Assembly: GCA_002726205.1 (NCBI GenBank)
Contig: PBSL01000004.1
Coordinates: forward strand, 55,803 to 119,802
Length of the DNA: 64,000 nt
Direction of reading: 5' to 3'
From: Planctomycetaceae bacterium
GTDB taxonomy: Bacteria; Planctomycetota; Planctomycetia; Planctomycetales; Planctomycetaceae
Under the pieces are notes generated by a model. That model had not been told where the DNA came from. It saw only the letters and a program-made list of their open reading frames with translations, and searched no databases. Numbering within the stretch: the stretch's first letter is position 1; the number at the start of each line of letters is the position of its first letter. Below, in pieces: positions 35,797 through 45,026 of the stretch. The position numbers and the translations under genes were made by a program.

Positions 35797-38700
35797 CTAG
35801 TTTGTCAGAACACCGGAACCACGGCGAGTCGACAGCAACCTGGCCCGGTGATCACACAACGGATCGACCAGGCTGCGATCGATCACCTCTCGTCGGTAAG
35901 CCCACTTCCGCCCCAGGGCCGCGTCGAGTTCGACCAGTGCCTGCATTCTCTCGGTGATTCGCCCGACCAGTTCGATCGCATTCGACGCGTCAGTGAAATC
36001 CCGGGATGTCCTCATCCTCCGCGACCAACGCTGCTGCAAGACGTCGAGCAGGGCATTGAGGTGATCCCATTCCCAGGTGACCTCGTTGACTCCGGCCGAA
36101 ACCGACAACAACGCATCCACGGCCTGTTGGATCTCGGCAACCCCCGTGTCGTGGTGTGAACTGAAGTGGATGGCATGCAGGCGGTGACGCAATTCTGACC
36201 AGCGGCCCGTCTGACCGCGCCGCGACCACAACTCGGCGACCTCACGATGCACGAATTCACTCAACAACGGGTCGTATGGGGCCAGGAAACCTGTCACTCT
36301 CTCGATCGTGGCTGCCGAGGGAGCGGGGTCGAGGACGACTTCTTCCAGAATCCGGAAATATCGACGTCGTCGCTGATCATCGGGATGCAGGACACGGTCC
36401 AACCCTTCACCGGCAACCGATCGAAGGATGTGCCGGGGATTCTTGGACAGTTGCTGGCGAACCCGACGGCGGTAATGCCGGAAGCCGTCGGCGACTCGTG
36501 CCAGGAGTCGCTGTCCGGTTTTCAGATCCGCAAGTCGGTCACGCACTTCCACGACCCGGTCGTCTTCGACACGAATCCAACCGATCAGCGGGCGTGTGAA
36601 CCGACCCAACACACGCTGCCACCCGGAGGCCCCCGTCGCTCCACGCAATGCCAGCACGGGCATCCGTGACGCCAGGCGACCGTCCCGGACACTGTTGACC
36701 TGTCCCCATCCCTGCGCCCAGTCGCCGTCGCTGACGCCCAGTTGAAGCACTGTCGCCCAATCCCAGCCAATCCGGGCCAACGCGGCCCGGACATGCGGCC
36801 CCTGCAACCGGCCGACCAGTCCGGGTCGGTTGCATAAGGACGCGGCGTTGGTCCCCAGTGCCAGGAACCGACCGGACCCGACCCGAACAAGCACACTGGT
36901 GCTAAACGCCCGGCTCAGCGAGCGAAACTGGGTCGCCACGACCTCGATCCCAACGTCCTCGGCCACCAGGCCCTGACAGAAAATTCCGCCGCTGGCCAAC
37001 TGTTCGGCCACGCGGACGTAGAACTCGACCGATCGGGTCGATTCGGACCGCCAGGGGATCGGGGAAACGCCCGTCGAGATGATCACGTCGTATTGACCCG
37101 ATCGAGAACTCACGGCCAGCGCCGCCGGCAGATGATGCCACTGCAGTCGCAAGTCCTCGCCCGGCGAGACAAGTTGTCGTAGCCCCCGATCCGGTTCGAC
37201 ACAGTCCACCGTCTTTACCGGGAACCCCAGACAGGTTTCCAACGCCACCCCGCCTCCCAGACCCAGTACCTGGACCCGGGCGGGCCGATCGTGGAAGACA
37301 AGCGGCAGCACCGCCTCCAGCACTGCCGGGACATGATCGGGACTGATCCCGGTATCAGTGCTGCGAACGGCCGAGGGAACACCGTCGACACGGAAGTGCA
37401 ATTGAGCCCCTCGATGCCTCCAAACCGACAGTGTCGACTCGAACGTCTCTTTCTGCTCCACGAGCCGACCGTCATCAACCGACTCGAGCAACCGTCGAGG
37501 CCACCCTCGCGTAGCGGCGGTCATCACACGTGATGAGAACAAGATTCGAGCAGAACGCACCGGCTGGTAACGATGGACAAAGCAACTTACCACCAGCAGC
37601 AGGACCAGCGGCAGCGACCGGACAATCCAGGATCTCCGCGACCGCACAAATGACGGCAGGGCCTCCAGCATAAGACACCAGGCGCCAACCAGCATCGTCG
37701 GCACAACACCCCACCATGGCAGCAACAGGCAGCGACCGGCAACCAGCCCGCCCACGAAGAGAAACGGCACCGCGGCCAGCGGCAGACTTCGCGTGACCAC
37801 GCTCTCCTGCGACGCTTCCGCCGGAACCGTCGCGGTCCCGCCAAGCAGCATCGGCAGTGCCGCGCCGAGTGGAATCACCGAAAGCAGGACAACACCCGAC
37901 TGCACCAGCAACAGAACCTCGGGCCGGCCGCCAAACAGCTTGACCGATAGCAGCACGTCGATGATGCCGGGAAACAATGCCGGCAGCAGCAGCAGGCAAG
38001 ACGGCAGAACCACTCGCAGAAACCCGGATTCACCGACGCGGCAGCCAATCAGGATTCCCCAGCAGAGTCCTGCCACGGCGGTCAACAGGAACCACTCGGC
38101 CGCGGGAATCAACTGTGCAAGCATCCGGACCTGTGAGACGAACACGAACCCGGCAACCACGGTCGCCAACGCTCCCAGCGGCGCCAATCGTCGCGCCAGA
38201 CTCCAATCCAACACCGGCGTGCCCTTTTCCCGAGATCGTCGCATCCATTGCCACACGCAGACGACCCCGGACAGAACCGAAGCCAGCGCCAGTGTTCCAC
38301 TGACACCGATCCAGCCCAAGCTGATGTGGGCGGCCGCCAGGATCCCCAGCCCCAGCCCTGCCAGGAAGGCACGCAACCGATCGGCTGCGGCCCCGATCAC
38401 CGCCAGGCGAACTGCCCAGCCGGTTGGAATCGCCAGCAGAATCGTGACGACCAGCAGCGCCGCCGGAATCCCATCCGCCGTGGCAATTCGCTCAAGGCTC
38501 AACCATTCGAGTCCACCAACAACCCCCGGCAGTAACACCACCAGGGCCAGCGACCAGGCCATCAATCCCAGGTGCAACCAATACGAGCGACTCCGACTCG
38601 ACAGTCCCAGTACTCCACCCAACGCCAGCGCCCAGAAGAAGGCAAGATCGACTGCCAGCGATTTGCCCAACGAGGCCGCGACCTGGTGCCACCAGCAAAC

Positions 38701-38820
38701 CAGGAACAGGGCGACCAGAATCCCATCGCGGAACGGGCCGAACCGATCCCCAAGCCAACTGCCAAAGCGATCAGGCCACAGTCGCCTGGCCTGACGAAAA
38801 CACAACTGCAACGCTCGCAT
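35797..38820 (-). CDS. large polytopic membrane protein with spermidine-synthase-like domain
   Basis: 1007 residues. Residues ~1-410 hold about 10-12 hydrophobic helices. A Rossmann, SAM-binding-like domain follows: VQVLGLGGGVALETCLG near 520, DCVEPDRGLRQLV, and YDVIISTGVSPIPW near 575-585, then EFYVRVAEQLASGGIFCQGL. This matches membrane-linked SpeE-like proteins, but spermidine synthases read DVIIxDSxDP, so the catalytic Asp is replaced here and aminopropyl transfer is unlikely. The last ~300 residues are arginine-rich and mostly helical. AGGA 6 bases upstream supports the ATG at 38820. ispD follows after 67 bases. Function unknown. Confidence 0.8.
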   Translation of the reverse strand: MRALQLCFRQARRLWPDRFGSWLGDRFGPFRDGILVALFLVCWWHQVAASLGKSLAVDLAFFWALALGGVLGLSSRSRSYWLHLGLMAWSLALVVLLPGVVGGLEWLSLERIATADGIPAALLVVTILLAIPTGWAVRLAVIGAAADRLRAFLAGLGLGILAAAHISLGWIGVSGTLALASVLSGVVCVWQWMRRSREKGTPVLDWSLARRLAPLGALATVVAGFVFVSQVRMLAQLIPAAEWFLLTAVAGLCWGILIGCRVGESGFLRVVLPSCLLLLPALFPGIIDVLLSVKLFGGRPEVLLLVQSGVVLLSVIPLGAALPMLLGGTATVPAEASQESVVTRSLPLAAVPFLFVGGLVAGRCLLLPWWGVVPTMLVGAWCLMLEALPSFVRSRRSWIVRSLPLVLLLVVSCFVHRYQPVRSARILFSSRVMTAATRGWPRRLLESVDDGRLVEQKETFESTLSVWRHRGAQLHFRVDGVPSAVRSTDTGISPDHVPAVLEAVLPLVFHDRPARVQVLGLGGGVALETCLGFPVKTVDCVEPDRGLRQLVSPGEDLRLQWHHLPAALAVSSRSGQYDVIISTGVSPIPWRSESTRSVEFYVRVAEQLASGGIFCQGLVAEDVGIEVVATQFRSLSRAFSTSVLVRVGSGRFLALGTNAASLCNRPGLVGRLQGPHVRAALARIGWDWATVLQLGVSDGDWAQGWGQVNSVRDGRLASRMPVLALRGATGASGWQRVLGRFTRPLIGWIRVEDDRVVEVRDRLADLKTGQRLLARVADGFRHYRRRVRQQLSKNPRHILRSVAGEGLDRVLHPDDQRRRRYFRILEEVVLDPAPSAATIERVTGFLAPYDPLLSEFVHREVAELWSRRGQTGRWSELRHRLHAIHFSSHHDTGVAEIQQAVDALLSVSAGVNEVTWEWDHLNALLDVLQQRWSRRMRTSRDFTDASNAIELVGRITERMQALVELDAALGRKWAYRREVIDRSLVDPLCDHRARLLSTRRGSGVLTN

Positions 38821-38980
38821 GGGCGTCCTTGCCACGGGTGTCGGTCGCGCGATCCGTCGTAATCGGGACGGTCCTTGTAAACAATCGATGGATTCAACCG
38901 CAAGAGCATTTGCCAGGGAGCCGGACCCGACACACGTTAAGGAAAGGAACTGTTCGGCAGTCTTGACGAAACCACGATCA

Positions 38981-40627
38981 ATGACGAACCAACGCCTTCA
39001 GCAACGGACACGCCACCGGAAAGTCGCTCGGGGATCGGTGACGATCCTGACGGTCCTGCTGGTTCTTGCGGCCGTCACTCCGGGATCCACCGCGGAACCG
39101 GCCTTCCCCGTAACGGCACTGGATACCATCCGTCGGCAGGACCTGGCGCGTCACATCAACACGCTTGCCAGCGACACGCTCGAGGGCCGGGCAGCCGGTA
39201 GCGATGGGGGCCGCGCGGCCGGTAACTACATCGTTCAGCAATTGCGGCGGCTCGCAGTACGCCCGGTCGCCAGCGACGGGGATTTCTACCAGGAGTTCTC
39301 CGACAAGGGCTACCGCAACATCCTGGCGGTGCTTCCCGGATCGGATCCACGACTGAAGAACGAATTCGTGCTCGTCGGTGCCCATTACGACCACGTGGGA
39401 CTTGGAACCAAGACCACCAGTCGCGGGCCGCTGGGGCAAATCCACAATGGTGCCGACGACAACGCCAGTGGCACCGCCGCGCTTCTGGAGATAGCCGAGG
39501 CGCTCTCCACACTCCACGCGCCGATGCGCCGGTCGATCGCATTTGTCTTCTGGGATGCCGAGGAACTCGGTCTTCTCGGTTCAAAGCACTGGATGACCAC
39601 CCCCACGATTCCGCTCCCGGCAATCCGGCTGGTGATCAACGTCGACATGGTCGGCCGGCTCACCCAACGCCGGCTGATTGTTTTCGGAACGCGAACGGGA
39701 ACGGGTCTGCGAGGGTTTGCCAGCCGCCACAATGCTCCGATGGATGATCCGCTGAAACTTGATTTCAACTGGAACCTGATCGCCAACAGTGATCATCACC
39801 CTTTCTACGAGCGCGGGATCCCCGTGCTGATGCTGCACACGGGTCTTCACGACGATTACCACCGTCCCAGTGATGATGCCGATCGCCTGAACCTTTCCGG
39901 ACTCAGCGACATCACTCGCCTGCTGTTTCGCATGACATTCGCGGCCGCATCCCGTCCACAATTGCCGGCCTTTCGAGGCGAGGCGGGATCCGAATCCGAG
40001 AAGCTCCGCAAGCAGCGCGAGTCGAACAACGCCGTGGCATTCGATCGCCTGGGAATCAGCTGGGATGCCGAGTTGGCCAAACAGGGAATCGTCAAACTGA
40101 CCGACATCGTCGATGATTCGGCGGCCGACGAGGCCGACCTGAAAAAGGGAGACCGCCTGCTGGAGTTCGGTGGCTGGAAAATCGACCGCCCCGACGATCT
40201 CCCGCTGCACGTGCTGGCGGCTCCATCACGTGTCGAGGTTCTTGTCGATCGCCGCCGCAGGAAAGGCCTGAGAACCGTCACCCTGGAATTGCCCGGCCAG
40301 CCGATTCGTTTCGGCTTCGAGTGGAATCAAGACCCCGCCGAACCGGGCTCGGTGGTCGTCCGGGGAGTCTATCCCGGGTCACCGGCCGCGACATCCGGGT
40401 TACGGGTTGGCGATCGAATCAACCGCCTCGACGGTAAGACGGTTGGAGATACCCCTGACTTTTCCGCAAGAGTCATGGATCGCAGGACACCGATCACGGT
40501 TCGAATCGAACGTCATGGCCAATTCCAGTCGCTGCGGATCATTCCCCTGCTCTCGCCCATCGACGCCGATCTCGGGTCTAGGGGAAACCTCCCGCGTGCC
40601 GGTACACGCGATCGCCGTGCTCGCTGA
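38981..40627 (+). CDS. M28-family metallopeptidase with PDZ domains
   Basis: 548-residue exported zinc aminopeptidase-like protein. A signal peptide (GSVTILTVLLVLAAVTPGSTA) precedes the peptidase. The di-zinc ligands are visible: His in GAHYDHVG (~134), Asp in NGADDNASG (~158), Glu-Glu in DAEELGLLG (~191), Asp in NVDMVGR (~221) and His in LHTGLHDDYH (~287). Two PDZ-like modules follow (~345-440, VDDSAADEADLKKGD; ~445-540, VYPGSPAATSGLRVGDRI). Start at 38981 is set by the signal peptide, with no clear Shine-Dalgarno. Its 3' end overlaps the convergent aldo/keto-reductase-like gene by 50 bases. Confidence 0.9.
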   Translation: MTNQRLQQRTRHRKVARGSVTILTVLLVLAAVTPGSTAEPAFPVTALDTIRRQDLARHINTLASDTLEGRAAGSDGGRAAGNYIVQQLRRLAVRPVASDGDFYQEFSDKGYRNILAVLPGSDPRLKNEFVLVGAHYDHVGLGTKTTSRGPLGQIHNGADDNASGTAALLEIAEALSTLHAPMRRSIAFVFWDAEELGLLGSKHWMTTPTIPLPAIRLVINVDMVGRLTQRRLIVFGTRTGTGLRGFASRHNAPMDDPLKLDFNWNLIANSDHHPFYERGIPVLMLHTGLHDDYHRPSDDADRLNLSGLSDITRLLFRMTFAAASRPQLPAFRGEAGSESEKLRKQRESNNAVAFDRLGISWDAELAKQGIVKLTDIVDDSAADEADLKKGDRLLEFGGWKIDRPDDLPLHVLAAPSRVEVLVDRRRRKGLRTVTLELPGQPIRFGFEWNQDPAEPGSVVVRGVYPGSPAATSGLRVGDRINRLDGKTVGDTPDFSARVMDRRTPITVRIERHGQFQSLRIIPLLSPIDADLGSRGNLPRAGTRDRRAR

Positions 40628-41426
40628 GATCCTGGTACTCAACGTCGGACATCCCCTGCCAGGGATCAAGCAGGGTCAGTAGTTCATCGAGCTCTCTGGC
40701 GCCGTTGGGAGCGGCCAGCGCGATCGTTACGGCCGGTTGGCACAACACCCACCGGTAACAATCGACGGCCTGCGGCGCTACAAATCCGGGCGGATCAGCA
40801 GGGGTCGGTCTCAGCAACTCACCCCATCTCAGGCACGTGAACGCAATCGTCGGCAGTGACAGGCCTTCGGTCACCGGAAAAACCTCTCGCTCGGCCCCAC
40901 GATGCGCCGCGTTGTAACGGGTCATCAGACAGTCGAGTCTTCCACTTCGGGCCCAGTTCGCCGCCAAACCTCGTTGATGACTTGTCAGACCGACCGAACG
41001 GACCACCCCGTCTTTCCTGGCCGCCTCGACCACTTCGGCCGCTCCTCCCGGCAGGATGATCTGCTGCCACTCCGGTTCACTCTCAACATAGTAGTAAGTC
41101 ACCACGTCGAGGTAATCGGTTGCCAGGTCGTCCAGGCAACCACTCAACTCGATCCTTGCTTCCTCGGCCGACCGTGCAAAAAACTGAACGGCCAACCGCA
41201 CGTCCGAGCGCCTGGCGCCGCAGTGACGAACCCACTGTTGCAGGCCATCGGCGTGGCGGCACCAGTTGAGGTAGTTGATCCCGCTGTCGACTGCCCGCTC
41301 CACATCCTCCGGTTCCAGCGACGTGTTGCCCCGTGTCGCCAGGCCGAGACGGCAGACCGAACCGATCCGGGGCCAATCGCACTCCTGTTCCGGATTTGCT
41401 GGAGTCGGGTTCGCCCCTCCGCTCAT
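40578..41426 (-). CDS. aldo/keto reductase-like protein, catalytic tetrad not conserved
   Basis: 282 residues with the AKR TIM-barrel layout: GLATRGNTSLEPEDVERAVD, DSGINYLNWCRHADGLQQW, LAVQFFARSAEEARIELSG, YLDVVTYYYVES and VRSVGLTSHQRGLAANWARS. The tetrad Asp, Tyr, Lys, His of active AKRs (DTAxxYG, ATK, LxxxH) aligns with Asn, a non-Tyr residue, Gln and Tyr. It is therefore probably not a classical oxidoreductase. The ATG overlaps the helicase stop (ATGA), giving translational coupling. The 3' end overlaps the M28 peptidase gene. Confidence 0.82.
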   Translation of the reverse strand: MSGGANPTPANPEQECDWPRIGSVCRLGLATRGNTSLEPEDVERAVDSGINYLNWCRHADGLQQWVRHCGARRSDVRLAVQFFARSAEEARIELSGCLDDLATDYLDVVTYYYVESEPEWQQIILPGGAAEVVEAARKDGVVRSVGLTSHQRGLAANWARSGRLDCLMTRYNAAHRGAEREVFPVTEGLSLPTIAFTCLRWGELLRPTPADPPGFVAPQAVDCYRWVLCQPAVTIALAAPNGARELDELLTLLDPWQGMSDVEYQDLSEHGDRVYRHAGGFP

Positions 41427-43792
41427 GCCCGCCGCTCCTGCCATACGTCACCGAGTGGATCTTTGGCTGCAGGGTCGTCGAGAAACTGGTCGGCGCTTTG
41501 AGGATCAACGGCCTGGCAGACTCGCGTCAGGCTGTCAGCCAATCCCGACAATTCATCACTCCACTCCCGCGGATCACAATCCCGTGGCGGAAGAACGGCG
41601 AACTCCTGCAACAACAGGATGAACCGCAACAGGTGCCGGAACAAAACACCTTCCTGTCGACCGAGATCCAGCATGGCAACCGTCTTGTTGAAATCGCCCC
41701 CCAGTTCATCAACGGCACCGGCAGCCCAGATTGCCGACACGCCAACCCGTCCGGCATTGGGGTACTCGGCATCGAAGAGCATCTGCAGTTTCTCTGCCAG
41801 CCTGATTGGCCAGCGGCGGCGGCCAAAATCATCGGGCTCCGGCTCGGCCACCAGTTCCTCGGCCGATGCCAGGCCGCGTTGCAACAATTCCCGGTCCAGT
41901 CGCTCCAATGCCAACGGCCCCGGGGGCACTCGTTCCGGACCGGGCACCCGCACCGACGACCGCACCGACCCGGGAAAACTCAGGGTGCTCTCCAGTGCCT
42001 GGATCCATTCAACACGGCTCGCTGTTCCCAGCTGGTCTCTCAGGAAAGCACCGTAAATCGGGTGGATGCTGCGAAACCCCAGCAGCATTTCCAGGCGATC
42101 GGTCGGCCGAGCCTGCATCGGGCGATAGGCATCCGTGGACGAATCACCACTGCCGTCCCCGGCGGGATCCGCGTCCGATCCCGCCATTGCTTCGGCCAGC
42201 AATGCCCCGAGTGTCCCCGTCACCACGGGCGTCGAATCCGTTGTACCCTGCCCCTTGGCACTCTCGGATGCCGACGCGCTGGGGGGCGAGGGATCCAGTT
42301 CCACGAAGCCGCCCGCCCAGAGGGTCATCAGCATGCCGTCGAGTCGCTTGTGGGCCGTCACACCCTGCCGAGGCGTCAGTAACCGTTTGTCGAGGAAACT
42401 TCTCAGACGGTCGACACAGGGCGAGACCGTCAACAGGTAGGCCAGCAGCCGCCAGGGAATGTCTCCCTGGCTGGACAGGTTGCCCGGAGGTGAAGCGATC
42501 AGCCGCTGGAACTGTTTCTCGTTCCAGTACTGTTTCTTCTGGCTGCGTGTCGGCCGCTTCTTGAGCATCTTCTTGCGGGCCTGTATCAACTTCGGATCGC
42601 CGGTCTTTTCTGGAATCGTTGCCAGCCGCTCGTTGAACCGGGCAATCCGGACATCGTCTTCGTGAGCCATCACGTACACATCGCCGCGATCATCGAACTG
42701 AGGGCGACCGGCGCGGCCGAACATCTGGTGCGCCCGACTGGGTTCGATGACGGTTTTCTTGCCCGGCGGCCCCTTCAACAACTCGGTCAGTATCACCGAG
42801 CGGGCAGGCAGGTTGACCCCGGCCGCCAGTGTCTCGGTGCACATGACAACGGCCAGCAATCGTCTGCCAAACAGCGCTTCGACCAACCGCTTGTAGCGAG
42901 GCAGGATCCCGGCGTGATGAACCCCCACCCCCCGCAACAGCAACGGCTTGAGCTTGCGCCCACCGCCGGGACCCCAATCAAAGGAATTGACACTCTCGGC
43001 CAGTTCCGCCTGCTGGTTCTCGTCAATCAGTTTCTTGCCCTTCAACCCCTCCGCCGCACTCCAGCATCCTTCCCTGTGGAAACAAAAGACCAGGGTCGGC
43101 GTTCGACCTGCCGAGACCATGTCCACGACGTGATCAGCCAACAATTCCTCGCCGACCCAATGGTAGCTCAGAGGAACCCGTCGCTCGTCGGATTGCACCA
43201 GTGTCAAACGACGGTCGTGGTGCACCCTCAACCACCCCAGGAAGACCGACGCGTTGCCAACGGTGGCCGAAAGCAGCAGCAACCGTGTCGCCGGTGGCAG
43301 GAGACCGATAGTGAGTTCCCAGACAACCCCGCGTTCGCGATCGTTGAAACTGTGGAACTCGTCCATCACGACCGCGTCGACATCATCAAACTCACCCTGC
43401 TCCTGTCCCAGCAAACGGTTCAGTAGCACCTCGGCCACCACGACCAGCACCCCGGCGTCGGGGTTGACACGCCGATTCCCCGTTACCAGTCCGATCGACT
43501 CCTTCGGAAAGCCCCACCGGACCGCCGCAGCCTGCAGATCACGGAGCTTCTGCTCGCACAGCGCAATCAACGGTGTCGTGTAATAGACCCTGCGACCTGT
43601 CGCCAACGCCTCGTAGACGGCCGCCTCGGCAATCAGGGTTTTTCCGGTGCCCGTCGGCGTGCAGACAAGAACTCCCTGTTCGGACTCGAACCACGCCAGC
43701 AACGCCTCTTCCTGTACCGGGTAGGGATCGAACTGCAGTTGATCCAGGTACCGGGACACCAGGTCGTCGCGGGAGGGGACATCGCGGTTCAT
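41423..43792 (-). CDS. DEAD/DEAH-box (Ski2-like) helicase
   Basis: 789-residue superfamily-2 helicase. Motif I TPTGTGKT near 47, motif II as DEFHSFNDRERG near 141, motif III LLLSATVGN, and motifs V-VI with TETLAAGVNLPARSVI and MFGRAGRPQFDDRGD (~357) put it near Ski2/Mtr4/Hel308. The large C-terminal part (~430-789) has no recognised domain. Substrate (RNA or DNA) cannot be told. The start at 43792 (MNRDVPSRDDLVSRYLDQL) is chosen because the long open frame upstream runs through the divergent aminotransferase gene. The AKR-like gene is coupled by a 4-base overlap. Confidence 0.9.
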   Translation of the reverse strand: MNRDVPSRDDLVSRYLDQLQFDPYPVQEEALLAWFESEQGVLVCTPTGTGKTLIAEAAVYEALATGRRVYYTTPLIALCEQKLRDLQAAAVRWGFPKESIGLVTGNRRVNPDAGVLVVVAEVLLNRLLGQEQGEFDDVDAVVMDEFHSFNDRERGVVWELTIGLLPPATRLLLLSATVGNASVFLGWLRVHHDRRLTLVQSDERRVPLSYHWVGEELLADHVVDMVSAGRTPTLVFCFHREGCWSAAEGLKGKKLIDENQQAELAESVNSFDWGPGGGRKLKPLLLRGVGVHHAGILPRYKRLVEALFGRRLLAVVMCTETLAAGVNLPARSVILTELLKGPPGKKTVIEPSRAHQMFGRAGRPQFDDRGDVYVMAHEDDVRIARFNERLATIPEKTGDPKLIQARKKMLKKRPTRSQKKQYWNEKQFQRLIASPPGNLSSQGDIPWRLLAYLLTVSPCVDRLRSFLDKRLLTPRQGVTAHKRLDGMLMTLWAGGFVELDPSPPSASASESAKGQGTTDSTPVVTGTLGALLAEAMAGSDADPAGDGSGDSSTDAYRPMQARPTDRLEMLLGFRSIHPIYGAFLRDQLGTASRVEWIQALESTLSFPGSVRSSVRVPGPERVPPGPLALERLDRELLQRGLASAEELVAEPEPDDFGRRRWPIRLAEKLQMLFDAEYPNAGRVGVSAIWAAGAVDELGGDFNKTVAMLDLGRQEGVLFRHLLRFILLLQEFAVLPPRDCDPREWSDELSGLADSLTRVCQAVDPQSADQFLDDPAAKDPLGDVWQERRA

Positions 43793-43876
43793 GGCTGGAG
43801 CGGTTTGTTGCCGGGGGGTTCGGGCGTGGTCATGATAGGCACTGTAAACCGGCAAAGCGACGCAGAGAACACGGCA

Positions 43877-45022
43877 ATGACCAAGCCAGCTCCAGAACCG
43901 GATTGGACCTTCCAGATGCGTGACGGGATGCCGTCGTCGTCGCGATGGACCTATCTCGATCACGCGGCCGTCGCCCCGCTCCCCTCGATCTCCGCGCTTG
44001 CGATGCGAAGCTGGGTCGACGATATCGCCGAGAATGGGGCGACGGGTTGGGATGCGTGGCGCGACCGAGTGGAATCCTTGCGGGGCCTGGCCGCCGGGTT
44101 GCTGACCGCGTCTGTCGACGAAGTGGCCGTGATTCGCAACACGACCGAAGGAGTCTGCCTGGTCGCCGAAGGCTACCCCTGGCGGAGAGGTGACAACGTG
44201 GTCGTACCCGGTAGCGAATTCCCTTCGAATCTCTTTGCCTGGAAGCACCTCGAGAGTCGTGGCGTCGAAGTCCGCGTGGTGCCTACCAGCCTTGATCATG
44301 TTTCTCTCGACGATCTCGGCAGCGCGTGTGATCACAACACCCGGATCGTGGCCTTGAGTTGGATCGGCTACCGCACCGGATTTCGGATCGATCTGGCCGC
44401 CGCCGCCGATCTCGCGCATCAACACGGTGCCTGGCTTTTTGTCGACGCCATCCAGGGACTCGGAGCCTTTCCGCTTGATGTCGCGGCCCTGGGCATCGAT
44501 GCACTCGCCGCCGATGGCCACAAGTGGATGCTCGGCCCCGAAGGCGCCGGGTTGTTCTACCTGAGAAGCGAACATCTCGACACGCTCCGTCCCATCGGCC
44601 TTGGCTGGAACAGCGTCCGTCACGCCGGAGACTTCGACAATACCTCCTTGGATCTGAAACCGTCAGCCGCGCGCTATGAAGGAGGCACCTACAACATGCC
44701 CGGGATCGCCGCCCTGGAGGCAAGCCTGGGCTGGTTGACCACGTTCGGGATCGACGCAATCCAGCGACGGATTCTCCAGACAACCGACGATCTCTGCCGG
44801 CGCCTCGCCTCGATCGGTGCCCCCCTTGCCAGCGATCGCCGCCCAGAACACGCCTCGGGAATTGTCTCTTTCGACATTCCCGGTCGCGATGCCCGGACGA
44901 TTCGACGTGCGTGCCGCGACAAGAACGTCGTCATCAACTGCCGTGATGGACGCCTGCGTGCCAGCCCTCACGCCTACACGCAATTGGCTGACCTGGACCG
45001 ACTGATCGACGCGCTGGCCTGA
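43877..45022 (+). CDS. class-V PLP aminotransferase (cysteine desulfurase-like fold)
   Basis: 381 residues. WTYLDHAAVAPLP at the N-terminus, IRNTTEGVCLVAEGYPW, DEVAV and WLFVDAIQGLGAFPLDVAAL with the PLP-binding Asp, then ADGHKWMLGPEGAGLFYLR with the PLP lysine near 216 and YEGGTYNMPGIAALEASL. This is the class-V fold of cysteine desulfurases and isopenicillin-N-epimerase-like enzymes. There is no obvious SufS/IscS active-site cysteine loop, so substrate is open. The ATG at 43877 has GAGA about 8 bases upstream. Divergent from the helicase with 84 bases between starts; convergent with the TolC-like gene (4-base gap). Confidence 0.87.
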   Translation: MTKPAPEPDWTFQMRDGMPSSSRWTYLDHAAVAPLPSISALAMRSWVDDIAENGATGWDAWRDRVESLRGLAAGLLTASVDEVAVIRNTTEGVCLVAEGYPWRRGDNVVVPGSEFPSNLFAWKHLESRGVEVRVVPTSLDHVSLDDLGSACDHNTRIVALSWIGYRTGFRIDLAAAADLAHQHGAWLFVDAIQGLGAFPLDVAALGIDALAADGHKWMLGPEGAGLFYLRSEHLDTLRPIGLGWNSVRHAGDFDNTSLDLKPSAARYEGGTYNMPGIAALEASLGWLTTFGIDAIQRRILQTTDDLCRRLASIGAPLASDRRPEHASGIVSFDIPGRDARTIRRACRDKNVVINCRDGRLRASPHAYTQLADLDRLIDALA

Positions 45023-45026
45023 CCTC

